64,000 nucleotides of DNA. Source: Craspedostauros australis. Its lineage: Eukaryota; Bacillariophyta; Bacillariophyceae; Mastogloiales; Achnanthaceae. Below are positions 47,484-58,900 of the stretch, piece after piece; positions within the stretch are counted from its first letter, which is position 1, and every line of letters begins with the position of its first letter. A program made the translations under genes and the position numbers. Under the pieces are notes generated by a model. That model ran no database searches. It was not told where the DNA came from and worked only from the letters and a program-made list of their open reading frames with translations. The DNA lies in the NCBI GenBank assembly GCA_026770025.1, contig JAMXDE010000058.1, positions 248,001-312,000 on the forward strand. Reading direction: 5' to 3'.

Positions 47484-48594
47484 CCAATCTTGGGAGAGTC
47501 CAATTTTGTGCTGTCTCCAACTTGTATGAAGGACTTGATGTGCTGCACGTTGACGAGGGTGGCATCGGAGTTCACGATGTGACACAAGGCTCTGCTGTCG
47601 GCAAGCCAGATGTTTCTGTTGATCTTGTCATTGTATCTCATGCTCAGCTTGTGGAGCTGCTCCATGGCAGCCACTGCTCTGCCATCGTTGTAGTCTTCAT
47701 TGTTGGCATTCTCGTTCCCGTCGTCCATGCCGTAGTGGTTCACGCAGTCGAAGTATGGTTCTCCGACCGCTGATGGGGTCTTGTCTTCTTGATGAGTTGC
47801 TGTCACCGGATCGTACAGCGTGACTCGTGGTCGCTCGCGCAGGAGCATGTGCATGCATCCTCCCAGGATGTAGTACATGGCCATGTTGGGAATTGAATTG
47901 TTGTTGTATTTCCCCAACAATTGGTTGATGACCGATCCGTTGGCAAGAATCTCTTCGACGGATCGGAAGTTCTTGGACAGTATCGTGGCTGTCGCGCACA
48001 CCCATAGGCGTCGCTCTCCCACATTGGCATCGTCTGGGTATAGATGCATGCCTGCTGTCATCACAGCGTCGTGGATGAGCTGCCATTGCATGATCTCTGC
48101 TGTTGCTGGGGGCCGTGGTGTTGTGTCAAGTCTGTATATCACTCTTGTTCCTCTGAACTCTGCGGTCAGTGCAAATGTGACGTCAGCTGGGTAGACGACT
48201 CGCTCGTCAGGGTTGAATTCATCTCCTGATTCATCGCTGCTATCTTCATCGAAGATGCCCGTTCTGTTGTTCCTTGCCGGTGGAGGAGGCGGCGCCTCGC
48301 TGCCATTCATCTCGTTGTTGGGGACTTCTTTGTTCTTGTTGGGGCCTGCGCCATTTGCATTCTTGGCGGCTTCGATCTCGATCTCGATTTCGATGGCCTC
48401 AGTTCCCATTTCAGCTGCGTTGCCGGATGGATTGATGATGTCATTCTTGTTGAAGCAGTACTCATAGCTGACTTCACGATGTGGATCGACTTTGTGGATG
48501 ATTGGCTCGTTGCTGAGCCACGCTGGTATGGTCTCGTTGTTGTGTACTTCACAATCCGAGCCGCGGGCTCGCACTGATCTATCGTTTATAAACA
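47484..48594 (-). mobile_element. Copia internal fragment (gag end to protease), minus strand, broken
   Basis: Related to the young element's polyprotein: it holds EPIIHKVDPHREVSYEY and a protease-like NIWLADSRALCHIVNSD block. Only this part of the element is present. It lies between LTR A (plus) and LTR C (minus), which face each other, so the arrangement is rearranged, not a simple insertion. Old and broken, with several breaks. Confidence 0.8.
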
Positions 48595-49345
48595 TTTTGG
48601 CAAGTTCTGCTCACGGATGCTCTTGCAACTGTGAACGATGGTGTTGGTGGTGGTGGTGGTTGCGATTCTGTTTGCTAGTTCATTACGTTGCTATTCCAAT
48701 TCTGTCTTGGAGTCTCCTGACTATGAGTCAGCATGCAAGATGATCTTTCACTGTTACTTGTTTTCTCTCTCTCCTTGTTGCATGTTGGTTCTACACAATA
48801 TTCCGTACTTGATACGTGCTCCATATTCGATACATGTTCAGTTGTCTCGTCCTCTACTGGCCTAATACTTTGCGTGCAGTCGCCAATGTCCTTTCTAAAC
48901 TCCTCCCTGCAGATCCACAATCTCGATGTCCCTTGGTCATCAAATCTTTGCCTTCTGGATCTGATGTGGAGACAGATGCTGACGTGGTGACATGATGACA
49001 TCTTGTCAACGTCAGCTGTCACCTTCCATGGTCCTTCTGATTCCGTGTTCCATCAATGATGCGATGGTCTGGCAAGGATATCGTCATTTGAGGTTTAGTT
49101 GGGAAATGCATCGAGCTTCGCTCGATGCCATACGTTTCCATTGGTTGATGGACGGACGATGTTCCTGATACTCTCAGAAATCATTGTTTGCAGATTTCCT
49201 CCAGATATTCTGCTCGTATTCATGTGTTTGATTTGGTGATGTGATTTCGTTCAAACACAGTTCACTCATGACACGAATGTAGTTGTACTGCCTGTACATG
49301 AGTATAAGAGAACAATGGGTGAGCGATGCACATACACAGTTGCAC
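48595..49345 (-). repeat. Copia LTR C (minus), diverged, outer end indistinct
   Basis: Adjoins the internal fragment at 48594/48595, where the leader sequence with the TTTATAAAC palindrome remnant is found. It is similar to the young LTR in inverse orientation but is the most diverged of the set, and similarity fades by about 49345. Confidence 0.7.
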
Positions 49346-50760
49346 ATTCCTACAGTCGTGGATGATTTTTCCACTTGCTTGCGCCATTGCACAGGGAGTG
49401 AGTGATGCATACAAACATGCACACAAAACCCCAACAAACAAGTACATGGAAGGCTCTCATTCAAAGCTACACACTGAGGAATTGGTAAGGTGCATCACAG
49501 AGACGTTGACAACAACAAGTCAGAACGAAACGAGCAAGTTCCATTGTGCAACGCACAGCAGACACAACTTTGATGCATACAAGAGCGTTGGGTGAACGCA
49601 ACTAGAATGTGGCGAACCCTGTAAGATCGAGCACCTTGATAGTGGCGGTAGGCAGTCGTGTATTCTAATGCAGTGCAGATAATACTGCTGTGTTTGCGAT
49701 CATGATGCGCAGCAGGGTACTCCCAAAATGATGACTGGTGCACGCGACGAGCCAGCCTGTAGTATGCGCACGAAGCTCGTATTTGCCCACATGATCGCTG
49801 CGAACAGAAAGGAGACAAAATGAACGAATATCTGATACTAGGATGGAGGTATCTCATTGAGCAACTCAGAGAAATGACGTCACATGTTAATGTGGTGTTG
49901 CGACACCCACAAAGACAAAAAGAGTCTGTTGATGACGTGGTTGCGAGCGTGCAGCACTCGGGAAGGGAGTTTTGGGAATAACAGGAAAATGGTTTACCGC
50001 AGCTTCCAACATAACCCTTTACCGTTAATGACAGTCCCAACTCATGTCCCACAGCAAACTCGTCCGAGCGGAGTTGTAGAGTCGAGATCACATCAGAGGT
50101 AAATGACTCGTGCCTTGAGCTCATAATCCATTGTTTCCTTTCAATTCTGGAACCGCCGAACTGAAGGGAACACAAAACACCACACAGTCATGACTTTTTC
50201 TCTTTCACTTCTCGCAACAACTCGCGACAACTCGTTGCGGCTCCAGGTTCCTCGTCGACGATAGTCACAACGATGACCATGTCAATCAACGAAGAACGAT
50301 TGATCTCATGGGGAAAATACCATTCTGATGGGATGACCCAAGCTAAAATCGCTCCGCCCATTCAGTCCACTAACCGCACCATGCCAGTTCGTTCGGAAGT
50401 GCTCGCAGGAGCCAGTCGCGCTCTCGACCGCAAGGTGGCGCTGATGACATAGTTCGTACGTAGTCGTACCATTGCCGTTCACGAGTCTCGTAACGTTGGA
50501 ACGGATGCTCAGGCCGCCAAGCCAACAATTAGACGCACACACACTCACCATAGCAAACCTTCAACACCTCTTGGTAGCGCTGTTCTGTTACTCTGTGTTC
50601 TTCTGCTTGGGATCAGCCCGGGGAAGTTGACAAGCCACATCCGCGTTGCGGTGATGTTGGTTGTGGCTCACGGCATCCTCGTCACGAGTATCTACGCGCC
50701 GACGATTGCATCATCACTCTCGCGGATGACCGTCATGACATTGCTCCTTCGCTGGGGTCG
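49346..50760. other. Intergenic region upstream of ATPase paralog 2
   Basis: About 1.4 kb. A 226-codon minus-strand frame (50175-49495) is rich in Ser/Cys/Arg, with no domain. I see no convincing gene. The promoter of paralog 2 should lie at the right end. Confidence 0.55.
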
Positions 50761-53700
50761 GTGATACATCACACACCGCCAAATGCATCACGTCTCCAGT
50801 ATCGGCACCTGCAGCGCCATCAACAAAGTCACGATTATGCATGTCATAAAATGAACACTGAGAAAGCCAAGAGCACCTCCAACACTGAATTCATTACTCG
50901 CACCACCATGAAGGCCAACATGGGCACCACCTATGATAGCTCTGGATGTACGGAGTCGTCTTCAGCCGACACTCTGCAACAGACAACGACAACGGAGGCC
51001 AGCTCCACTATCACCCTATCGATGCCCGGACTCCCAGCTCCCAAGTCGAGTGAGACTGAGGAAACAGATTCTGTGTCTTCGTCCACGTTCGCATCGACGC
51101 CTCCGCACGTCCCGAATCAGCCTACCGACGACTTCTTCTTCTTCGGAAGAGATGAAGAGCTGCAGCATCTGCGCACCATCCGGCAGCGCATCCACGACAA
51201 CCAACCCATCTTCCCAGCTGCCTTGGTTTGGGGAACAAGCGGAACAGGCAAGTCCCTACTCATTGAGCACTTTCTCAATCAAACGTGCTGCTCCTGTGGG
51301 GTCAGAGACCAGTCAAGCAAGCACTCAGATGAGCACCAAGATCCGCAGCAGGCACAAAAACGATGCTCCTGCTGCTATGTGATGCATGGAAAGTACGACG
51401 AGTACACTGGCAGTAAGGACCCATTCTCCGCCATCATCCAAGCACTCGATGACTTCGCGACTCAGCTCAAGCAAGGATCTGCTGATGAGCTCGAGCGAGT
51501 GCGACGATGCGTACAAAACGCATTCGCCGCAGACACCGACGTCGCCGACCAAGACCAAGACAACATCACTGACAACAACTCGGTCAGCCAGACGCGTATC
51601 GGCACCCCAGCTCACAATCACTCGGCCATGGCAGCTTTGATCGCGGTCGTCCCATCTCTGTCTGTGCTGGTCTCCGACACTGTGGGATCATCCTCGAGTG
51701 TCATGACCGGCACATCAACTCCATCAAAGAGAAGCGTGCAGCGTGCCACATCCAACAATGACCTGAGCAATGGATCCGTATCCACCAACAGCGTGCTTGG
51801 TCACGCCATGTCGGAGATAGTTGGCGTTGGCGGAGATACCAGTATCAACGCAGCCACAGCTAACTCCCAGAGTGCATGGAACCGGCTCTGCTACATCTTC
51901 ATCCAGTTCATGAAGGCCATCTCCACTCCGCAACGACCCGTCTACCTCTTCCTTGACGATCTGCAATGGTCATCCGCAGCCGGACTGGATCTTCTGGCGT
52001 CCCTTCTCACCGACACTGGTCTCAACGACTTCATGTTGCTCGGTGTGATCCGACAGGAGACAGATCCACACAACCATCAAGCGATGGAGCTCTCGCCACA
52101 TGCACCCTTGCAAACATCGTTTCTCGACCGGCTGCTGTCCCAGGATGACGTCAACGTCGACGTCAACCAGAGCACCAAACAACTGGAGCAGATCACCCTG
52201 GGCGATTTATCCGTGACAGACTGCACCCAGTGGCTGTCTCGCCTCCTTCTTCGATCCCGTGATGACGACGACCTCAAGGTGCTGGTATCCAAGATCCACA
52301 ACAAGACCCACGGCAACGTCTACTTCACGCTCCAGGCCATCGAAGAGCTCAAGAGACGGGGCATCATCCTCCACAATCGCACCTCCAAGAGATGGGAATG
52401 GGATCTGAGTCAATCCACCGGTGGCGGCGACGGTGGTGGCGGCAACGGTGGTGATCTTCCCATCAGTGACAACATCGTGGCCATCATCGAGATGCAGCTC
52501 AAGGATCAACCACATGGTCTCCAATATGCTCTTTCAGTCGCATCCTACATTCGATCAACCTTCGATATCCATGTGCTGCAGGTGGTGTTGCAGCATGTGG
52601 ATGATCAAGGCGGGTTGGATGTGATGTTCCAAAGAGGACGAAAAGGAGTGACAGCAGAAGGAGGAGTCGCACAGATGACCATACCGGAAACTTCCGCATG
52701 GACGATCGATCGACTGCACTCTGTTCTGGACAAGGCTCTTCTGGAGGGCCTCGTCACGAACTCCATCGGTGAGAGTCGGTATCACTTCGCACATGATCGT
52801 GTCCAGCAGGCAGCACATGGGTTGATTCCGTTTGGTGAAGCCCGCAACAAGCTCCGGTTGCAGATCGGTCACTGTCTGCTGGACATATACCGAAAGTCCA
52901 AAACGACAGCAGCAGCAGCAGCAGCAGCAGCAGAGACATTGATCGCTGATCAAGAGGAAGATCAAGAGGAAGGTCAAGAGGGACACGACGATGCCGAAGG
53001 ACCTACAGGCACCAATCGTGCAGGCCGCCATCATCATCACCACCAGCAGCAGCAGCAGCATCTCATCAGAGATGTTGATAGTCTGCTCTTCATTGCGGCT
53101 AATCATCTCAACAGCATGCCAACCAAGGATCATCTGTTCCTCGTCACCTTCAACCTCGAAGTCGGCCAGAAGGCTCTTCAGATGGCCGCGTTGTCGTCAG
53201 CGGCCACATACCTGCAGAAGGCATCCGTGGCGCTACAGCGCGTGCGCAATCCATGGGAGGATCATTACGATCTGTGTCTGGAGCTGTTCCGATGTCGATC
53301 GGAGGTGGAACTCTCGTTGGGCAACTTCGAGACCGGCCACAACATTGGCAATGCTATCATCAAGAAGGCACGGACGCTGGATGACAAGCTCCCGACCTAC
53401 TTCGTCATGGCCAAGGCACTTGGACGAGAGGAGAAGGTGGCAGAGTCTCTTTCGATGAGCCTATCCGTAGCGCGGAATTTGGGAGAGTCTCCTCGACGGT
53501 TTTATCTGTTCCATGTAATTCATGATCTCATGCGGATCAAGGCTTTCCTCAAGAACAACACAGACGAGGACATTCTGAATCTCCCGGTTCAAAGCGAGTT
53601 CAGAGCCATCATGGCGATGAAGTTCGTCCACGAAACTGAATTCCGTTCCTTCTTCTCCGGTGCCTGGCTGCAATGGCTTGTGCACGCGCTGAAACAGATC

Positions 53701-55173
53701 CGCATGACGTTGCGATGTGGCATCTGCGATGACTCTGCACCAGCATTTGCGGTGCTGAGCGTCATCTTCGATATCTGCAACGAAGATCGAAGTTTGGTGG
53801 TGCGGTGTGCTGGCATTGCGCACAAGCTCTTGCGAATCGCAGGCGGGCCGGAAGAGATTGCTTGGGTTCATATCGTCGCGTCTGGAGCGATCTACGTAAG
53901 CAGCGAGCCCCATAACAAATGCATCAAGGCCCTGGACCAAGGCTATTCTCTTGGAATGGAATCTGGGAACTTCGAGCTAGGACTGATGAACCTTCAAAAC
54001 CGCAACATATTGGCGTTTCACTTTGGATGCAAGCTTCAGCCTTTGGTGAGAAGTCTGGAGAATGTCCTCAAGCAATACCACGTCTACAATATCAAAATGA
54101 ACACTGGCTTATCTGAGGCACTATTGATGGCGTCGGAATACTTGACTGGTGACCAACCAACCGATTGGGATGCCATCAAGGGACAGACACAGCAGGACCT
54201 GAAGAAACATGTCAGTGACGCAAATCGGTTGATGCCGAGATACTCTGCGTTGCTGTTGCCGACCGTCCTCTTGCACAAATACGAACTCGCACAGCAAATG
54301 ACCAAGCTGTACTATGGTTTACCAGATCACTCCAAGAACTATTGCTACGAGATTACCGTCATCCTCGCCCAAGGGCTCTCCTCGTCTGCCTTGTACCATG
54401 CCACAGGCAAGGTCAAACACAAGAAGGAGCTGAAGCGGCAAATCAGCCTTGCCAGAGCCTTCGTCATCAACAAGGGAAGCAATGCAACGAGCCTCTTGCA
54501 GTTGCTCAAGGCCGAGAAGATCTCCTTGAAGGCCAAAGGATGCGACCTCGCAAGCATCCGCCGCGCAGAAGACGCCTACGGTGTGGCCATCGTCGTGGCC
54601 CAGAAGTCATCGTTGACTCATCATTGCGCCATTGCTTGCGAGCAGGCTGCCGAACACTTCATTCGAGCGCTCGAGAGAGTCGCTCGCGACAAGCGCAACC
54701 CGAACATGTACGCTTCGCAGACCTCTCTCCACGATTCAATCTGTAAGTACATGGCACGTGCTGTGCAATACTACAGAGACTGGGGATGTTCTGTCAAGGT
54801 CAAGGATATCCAAGAGCGCAGATCCAAGTACTTGAACCTTGAAGATGAGCGCGGCGAAGCGCAGCTTCAGGGTGATGACCACAAGAATGCTCATAAACGT
54901 GTTGTCGATGTTGACATCCACAACACAATGGGGTCCTTGGCTGATGCATCATCGTCACGTAATGGACAATCATCGAAGTGGCGGGCTGGAGTGGATGTGA
55001 ACGATCACAAGACCAAATGGATGCAAAGCTCAGCGAAGGGCAGCGCTTCTGGGAGAGGGGGCAGCATGCCGTACATGCCCAACGATCATAGCGGCACGAT
55101 GCATCAAAGCCACACCGATTGCGAAAAGCACGAAGACGATGATGTTTCCGTGTTGACGGATGCGTCAGGTTGA
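50761..55173 (+). CDS. AAA-type ATPase with TPR-like tail (COG3899-like), paralog 2
   Basis: About 1,470 residues from the ATG at 50761. A later start at 50851 (MNTEKAK) is also plausible, since the first 130 residues are low in complexity. FFFGRDEELQHLRTI precedes a P-loop GTSGTGKS at residues 158-165. GKYDEYTGSKDPFSAIIQAL and Walker B LFLDDLQW with Asp399-Asp400 follow, then FMLLGVIRQE, HFAHDRVQQAAHGLIP and NHLNSMPTKDHLF. It matches paralog 1 in order throughout, with extra Ser/Asp-rich linkers and Ala and Gln runs near 52908-53060. No output domain (kinase, cyclase) is present. The C-terminus DDDVSVLTDASG resembles paralog 1. It stops 120 bp before the target site of Sola-like copy 2. The cellular role is unknown; members of this ATPase group act in signalling proteins. 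Confidence 0.8.
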   Translation: MIHHTPPNASRLQYRHLQRHQQSHDYACHKMNTEKAKSTSNTEFITRTTMKANMGTTYDSSGCTESSSADTLQQTTTTEASSTITLSMPGLPAPKSSETEETDSVSSSTFASTPPHVPNQPTDDFFFFGRDEELQHLRTIRQRIHDNQPIFPAALVWGTSGTGKSLLIEHFLNQTCCSCGVRDQSSKHSDEHQDPQQAQKRCSCCYVMHGKYDEYTGSKDPFSAIIQALDDFATQLKQGSADELERVRRCVQNAFAADTDVADQDQDNITDNNSVSQTRIGTPAHNHSAMAALIAVVPSLSVLVSDTVGSSSSVMTGTSTPSKRSVQRATSNNDLSNGSVSTNSVLGHAMSEIVGVGGDTSINAATANSQSAWNRLCYIFIQFMKAISTPQRPVYLFLDDLQWSSAAGLDLLASLLTDTGLNDFMLLGVIRQETDPHNHQAMELSPHAPLQTSFLDRLLSQDDVNVDVNQSTKQLEQITLGDLSVTDCTQWLSRLLLRSRDDDDLKVLVSKIHNKTHGNVYFTLQAIEELKRRGIILHNRTSKRWEWDLSQSTGGGDGGGGNGGDLPISDNIVAIIEMQLKDQPHGLQYALSVASYIRSTFDIHVLQVVLQHVDDQGGLDVMFQRGRKGVTAEGGVAQMTIPETSAWTIDRLHSVLDKALLEGLVTNSIGESRYHFAHDRVQQAAHGLIPFGEARNKLRLQIGHCLLDIYRKSKTTAAAAAAAAETLIADQEEDQEEGQEGHDDAEGPTGTNRAGRHHHHHQQQQQHLIRDVDSLLFIAANHLNSMPTKDHLFLVTFNLEVGQKALQMAALSSAATYLQKASVALQRVRNPWEDHYDLCLELFRCRSEVELSLGNFETGHNIGNAIIKKARTLDDKLPTYFVMAKALGREEKVAESLSMSLSVARNLGESPRRFYLFHVIHDLMRIKAFLKNNTDEDILNLPVQSEFRAIMAMKFVHETEFRSFFSGAWLQWLVHALKQIRMTLRCGICDDSAPAFAVLSVIFDICNEDRSLVVRCAGIAHKLLRIAGGPEEIAWVHIVASGAIYVSSEPHNKCIKALDQGYSLGMESGNFELGLMNLQNRNILAFHFGCKLQPLVRSLENVLKQYHVYNIKMNTGLSEALLMASEYLTGDQPTDWDAIKGQTQQDLKKHVSDANRLMPRYSALLLPTVLLHKYELAQQMTKLYYGLPDHSKNYCYEITVILAQGLSSSALYHATGKVKHKKELKRQISLARAFVINKGSNATSLLQLLKAEKISLKAKGCDLASIRRAEDAYGVAIVVAQKSSLTHHCAIACEQAAEHFIRALERVARDKRNPNMYASQTSLHDSICKYMARAVQYYRDWGCSVKVKDIQERRSKYLNLEDERGEAQLQGDDHKNAHKRVVDVDIHNTMGSLADASSSRNGQSSKWRAGVDVNDHKTKWMQSSAKGSASGRGGSMPYMPNDHSGTMHQSHTDCEKHEDDDVSVLTDASG

Positions 55174-55297
55174 TCCCACAACGTGGGTGCAAAATTGGCA
55201 TGGTGTCCATACTGCCTGCACATCACGCAGCATAACAATACTATGACCCACTTGAGTGACAGGACCTGCGGTCCGTCCTGGGATGGTGGCAACATAT

Positions 55298-55335
55298 GAG
55301 CCCGATCAGTGAGTCGACCAACTGTTTGCAATCAA
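55298..55335 (+). repeat. Left terminal inverted repeat, Sola-like copy 2
   Basis: 38 bp starting GAGCCCGATCAG, matching the inverse of 61310-61347 with one mismatch. Contains GTCGACCAACTGTTTG as in copy 1. Confidence 0.9.
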
Positions 55336-55792
55336 GAGTCTAATCAAATTTCTGGGATTTTAAAACTAATTGCATATACATAATCCTCGTAGTCTATTTA
55401 CATATGTTGGACCCTTTCAGCTTGTACTTTGTTTCATCTTAAGTTTTATGGAGTGATCTATGTGTACATTGCAGTCGCGTTGATCCTCCAGCAGAAAACT
55501 CGTTAGTTTCTGCCGAAGGTTCGATAGTGTTCTCATGTATTTATCGTGAGGTGACCAGTCACGGACTTGCTTCGGAAGGTGCCGGTGGTTTGGTACGCGT
55601 TAATTACACGTTAGCATGTGGCGCATGATTCCACATTCTGCTCGTCACAAAACAGATGACACAAAACACATCACACAAAACACATCATCTCCAACATTTC
55701 GCAAATTCACGCCACACGTTCGCTCCATTTCACACCTTTCCTCGCCAATGCCATGCATACTCGCCCTTTCGCTCAATGCACGTTCTTGTCAG

Positions 55793-55827
55793 AGTAGTAG
55801 TAGTAGTAGTAGTAGTAGTACTAGTAG

Positions 55828-55861
<34 letters not shown>
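55793..55861 (+). repeat. (AGT)n-(TTG)n compound microsatellite, copy 2
   Basis: Equivalent of 17558-17616, longer, with one ACT interruption. In this copy it is in frame with the transposase and would encode Ser then Cys runs if translated. Because it is out of frame in copy 1, it is more likely leader. Confidence 0.85.
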
Positions 55862-55975
55862 CAACGAATGGTCCACCCATCATCGCATGCTCTCCTTTCG
55901 TCACTTCGTCCTCCACCTGTGCAGTTCATCACATCCATCTTGCAAGCAACACTACTCTACAGCAACAACTGCATC

Positions 55976-58900
55976 ATGCCTTTCTCTACCACTGCCAAGG
56001 CCCTCTCCAAGGATGGCAACCCCTCCCCCAGTAAGAAACCTCGCGCTCACCCTGTGTCTGCTCCTCCTGTCGATTCGAAGGGTGACTTGCTACCTACTGC
56101 TGAACAACTGTTGCCTGACAAGCCGTCCGCTGCGTTGAGGAAGCCGAGCACCATCACGCGAGTGATCGATGTGAAGCCGATGCATGCAGCGGATGGCAAC
56201 CTCGTCCCGAACGGCATGCATGCGCACGCTCGTGAGCTGCACGTGTTCGTACACATCCTCGACAACAACGGAGGCGTCTACGACGACTCCCATGTCAGGG
56301 TGCGTTCGGAGGGACGAGGTGTCGGCGATGGTACGTTGGTGAGCGTGATCGTGAACGCGCCAACTCCGGTTGAGCCTCTTGTTGCGGCTGATGTTGCACC
56401 ACTGGTCAAGCCGACCCCACCAGGGAGGCTTCTCCGGCGCTGCAACACGGTAGCTGCTGGGGGGTACGCAGATCCCTCAAATGAGAGCGACAGCACGTAT
56501 GTTGACGAAAAGGAGGAACAGACACGCGCCGGCAGGGGCAGGAGGGGCGGGAAGTTTGGGCATGATCTGGAGGAGGAGAGCTGGAGGCGCGATGCTATCG
56601 TTCGTGTGATGGCGGAGCTTGGATCTAACCTAGATCCAAAACTGTTGCGGTCAATGCCGAAAAAAGGGTTCGTCCTCACAGGCAGACACAATCGAACCAT
56701 CTGGAGTAACATCAAACAGATGTGGAGTGTCGTATCGTGTGCGCTTTGGACTGTCCTGCTTCCAGAAGAGGAGGTGCCAACTCGTCAGATGGAACAGGTG
56801 GTTGCATACGTGCGCGGTCAGGTTGAGCTTCCTCCGACAATGTTGGCATCTAACCTGTACACCCTCTGCTTGCTCGGAGAAACTACATCATCCTGCACGG
56901 TGAGAGCTGCTTTGGCCATGTCTGCGCCTCATGCACTGTGTACTGCTATCTTGGACAAGCACGCACATGGATTATCGGAGGAACAGAAGGCGCGCATGCT
57001 TCCCAAACGCGACATCATCACACACAGCCAGGCCTGTACCTTGCGGGGTTACTACGACATCTTGAGCAACGGCAAAGTCATCCCATCCCGAGTTCTCCAG
57101 TATCGCGTGCGTGCCTGTGATCTCTCTGGTGTGGTGTCCTTCCTCATGACCACTACTACATACAAGGCGGGGCTGAGTCACACGGTACAGTATGGGGGGG
57201 TTGAATTCGAAAATGTCCCGGTGTTCGATCGAGGTGGCACGACCATCCGAGAATTATTTGGCATGTACTCGTCCACTACAAACAGCCCAGTGGGAAGGCC
57301 CGCGTTCACCACCATTACTAACCTCCTCACACGCAAAAGCAAGATCAAGACGGGGCTTTCTTCCTTTGAGAGTTACTTCTGGATGGCAACCGAAAAACTG
57401 AAACACGCAATTTTGCGCCTTCTAGACCTACTGAAGGCTAAGTATGAAGCGAGCGGAGCGGAGAAAAACGATGCAGCTGTGGATGCCAATGACGGGATCC
57501 GCCACGACAACGATGACCCCCATGACGTCATCTCATCACATTTGCGCACAGCAGAGTCTCTGTTGCACGAACTTGAACTGCTTGTTGTGTTCGTCAAATG
57601 GGAATTCACCGCGTCACACATGCAGCTCGAGTGTGATGACCCCATGCATTCCGCCGCGTTCGCTCTCACCACCGAAAAGGAGAAGAAGAAGGGAACAACC
57701 AACCAACGCAAACCACGCACCAACAAGCACAAATGCAAGAAGAACACTGCTGTAACAAAGGACAGTCCAACCATCACAATTGACATTTCTTCCGCCACCG
57801 CAAACCAACAACCACGCAAAGTATGCAACCATTGTGGAGCAGCAATGCGATTTGTGGATGATCATTTTGTCCCATTCGTCACATTGCTTAAGGACAACGA
57901 ACTCACGGAACACCAGGACGAATTGCAATCAATGCTTGCGGCGGCCCCGGGATTCGCCAATGAAATTGTTAACTACATGGCTCACAAAGTGCGTGCCAAA
58001 GTGCAATTCCGACAAATCGCCTTTTATCAATCCGAACTCAATGATAAGCCTGAAAGAGCCTATGTGGTACTCGACCATAAGCAAAAAATTCTACCAACAG
58101 GCCAAGGCGAAGCCCAGCAAGAATATTGGGGGAAGAAGGGGATGTCACTGCTTGGGGCAATGGTCATCACGTGTCGCAATGACATTTTTACTTATCGGTT
58201 CATCGACATTGTGGTCGATGAAAGACCAACACAAGACACACTTCAAGTTGGTGGACTGCTGGAGATTGTGCAAAAAAAGGTCAAAGACATTCTCCCATCC
58301 GTGACTGAAATCATCTTACAGAGCGATAATGCGTGTTGTTTCGCCAGTCACGAGCACATCGCGCTCATCACGTCCAAACTCAACAAGAACCTCAGGCAAC
58401 GAAACGCGGCCAAAATCATCGCGTGGATCTACACAGAGGCCCAAACTGGTAAGAGCATGCTGGACACCCACTTCGCGTACATCACACGTGTACTGCGAAA
58501 ATACGTGCAAAGCGGACGTGACATCAAGACCCCGCTCCAACTCTTCCACGCACTGGTAGCCGGTGACATCGCGGGAACAACAACAGTACTTGCCAACGCG
58601 GCGCTCCTGGCAGGCAACATCACGACGTTGCCAGGTGCACCAAAACGACGATTCCGCGCATCTGGACAACAGGTACGTATGACTCACGAGGTGAAGTACG
58701 ACGATGACCAGGCGCGGTTGGTGGCTGCATCTGGCATCACCGAAGACGTCGTGGTGAAGAGCACCGAATGGGAGGGCTGGAGTATCAACGAGTTGGGTGT
58801 TGTCGAGGACGATTCGCACATGTCCGAGAAGCTGCCGATCACGTCCGAATCATTCAGGAAGACGGACAAGACGCGAAAACTCGGGCGCACAGCGGCAGAG

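Noticed and set aside
49495-50175. 226-codon minus-strand frame
   Set aside because: Ser/Cys-rich with no domain or coding pattern; a chance frame.
55616-55975. Extended N-terminus of the Sola-like protein with Ser and Cys runs
   Set aside because: It is microsatellite sequence and the equivalent in copy 1 is out of frame.
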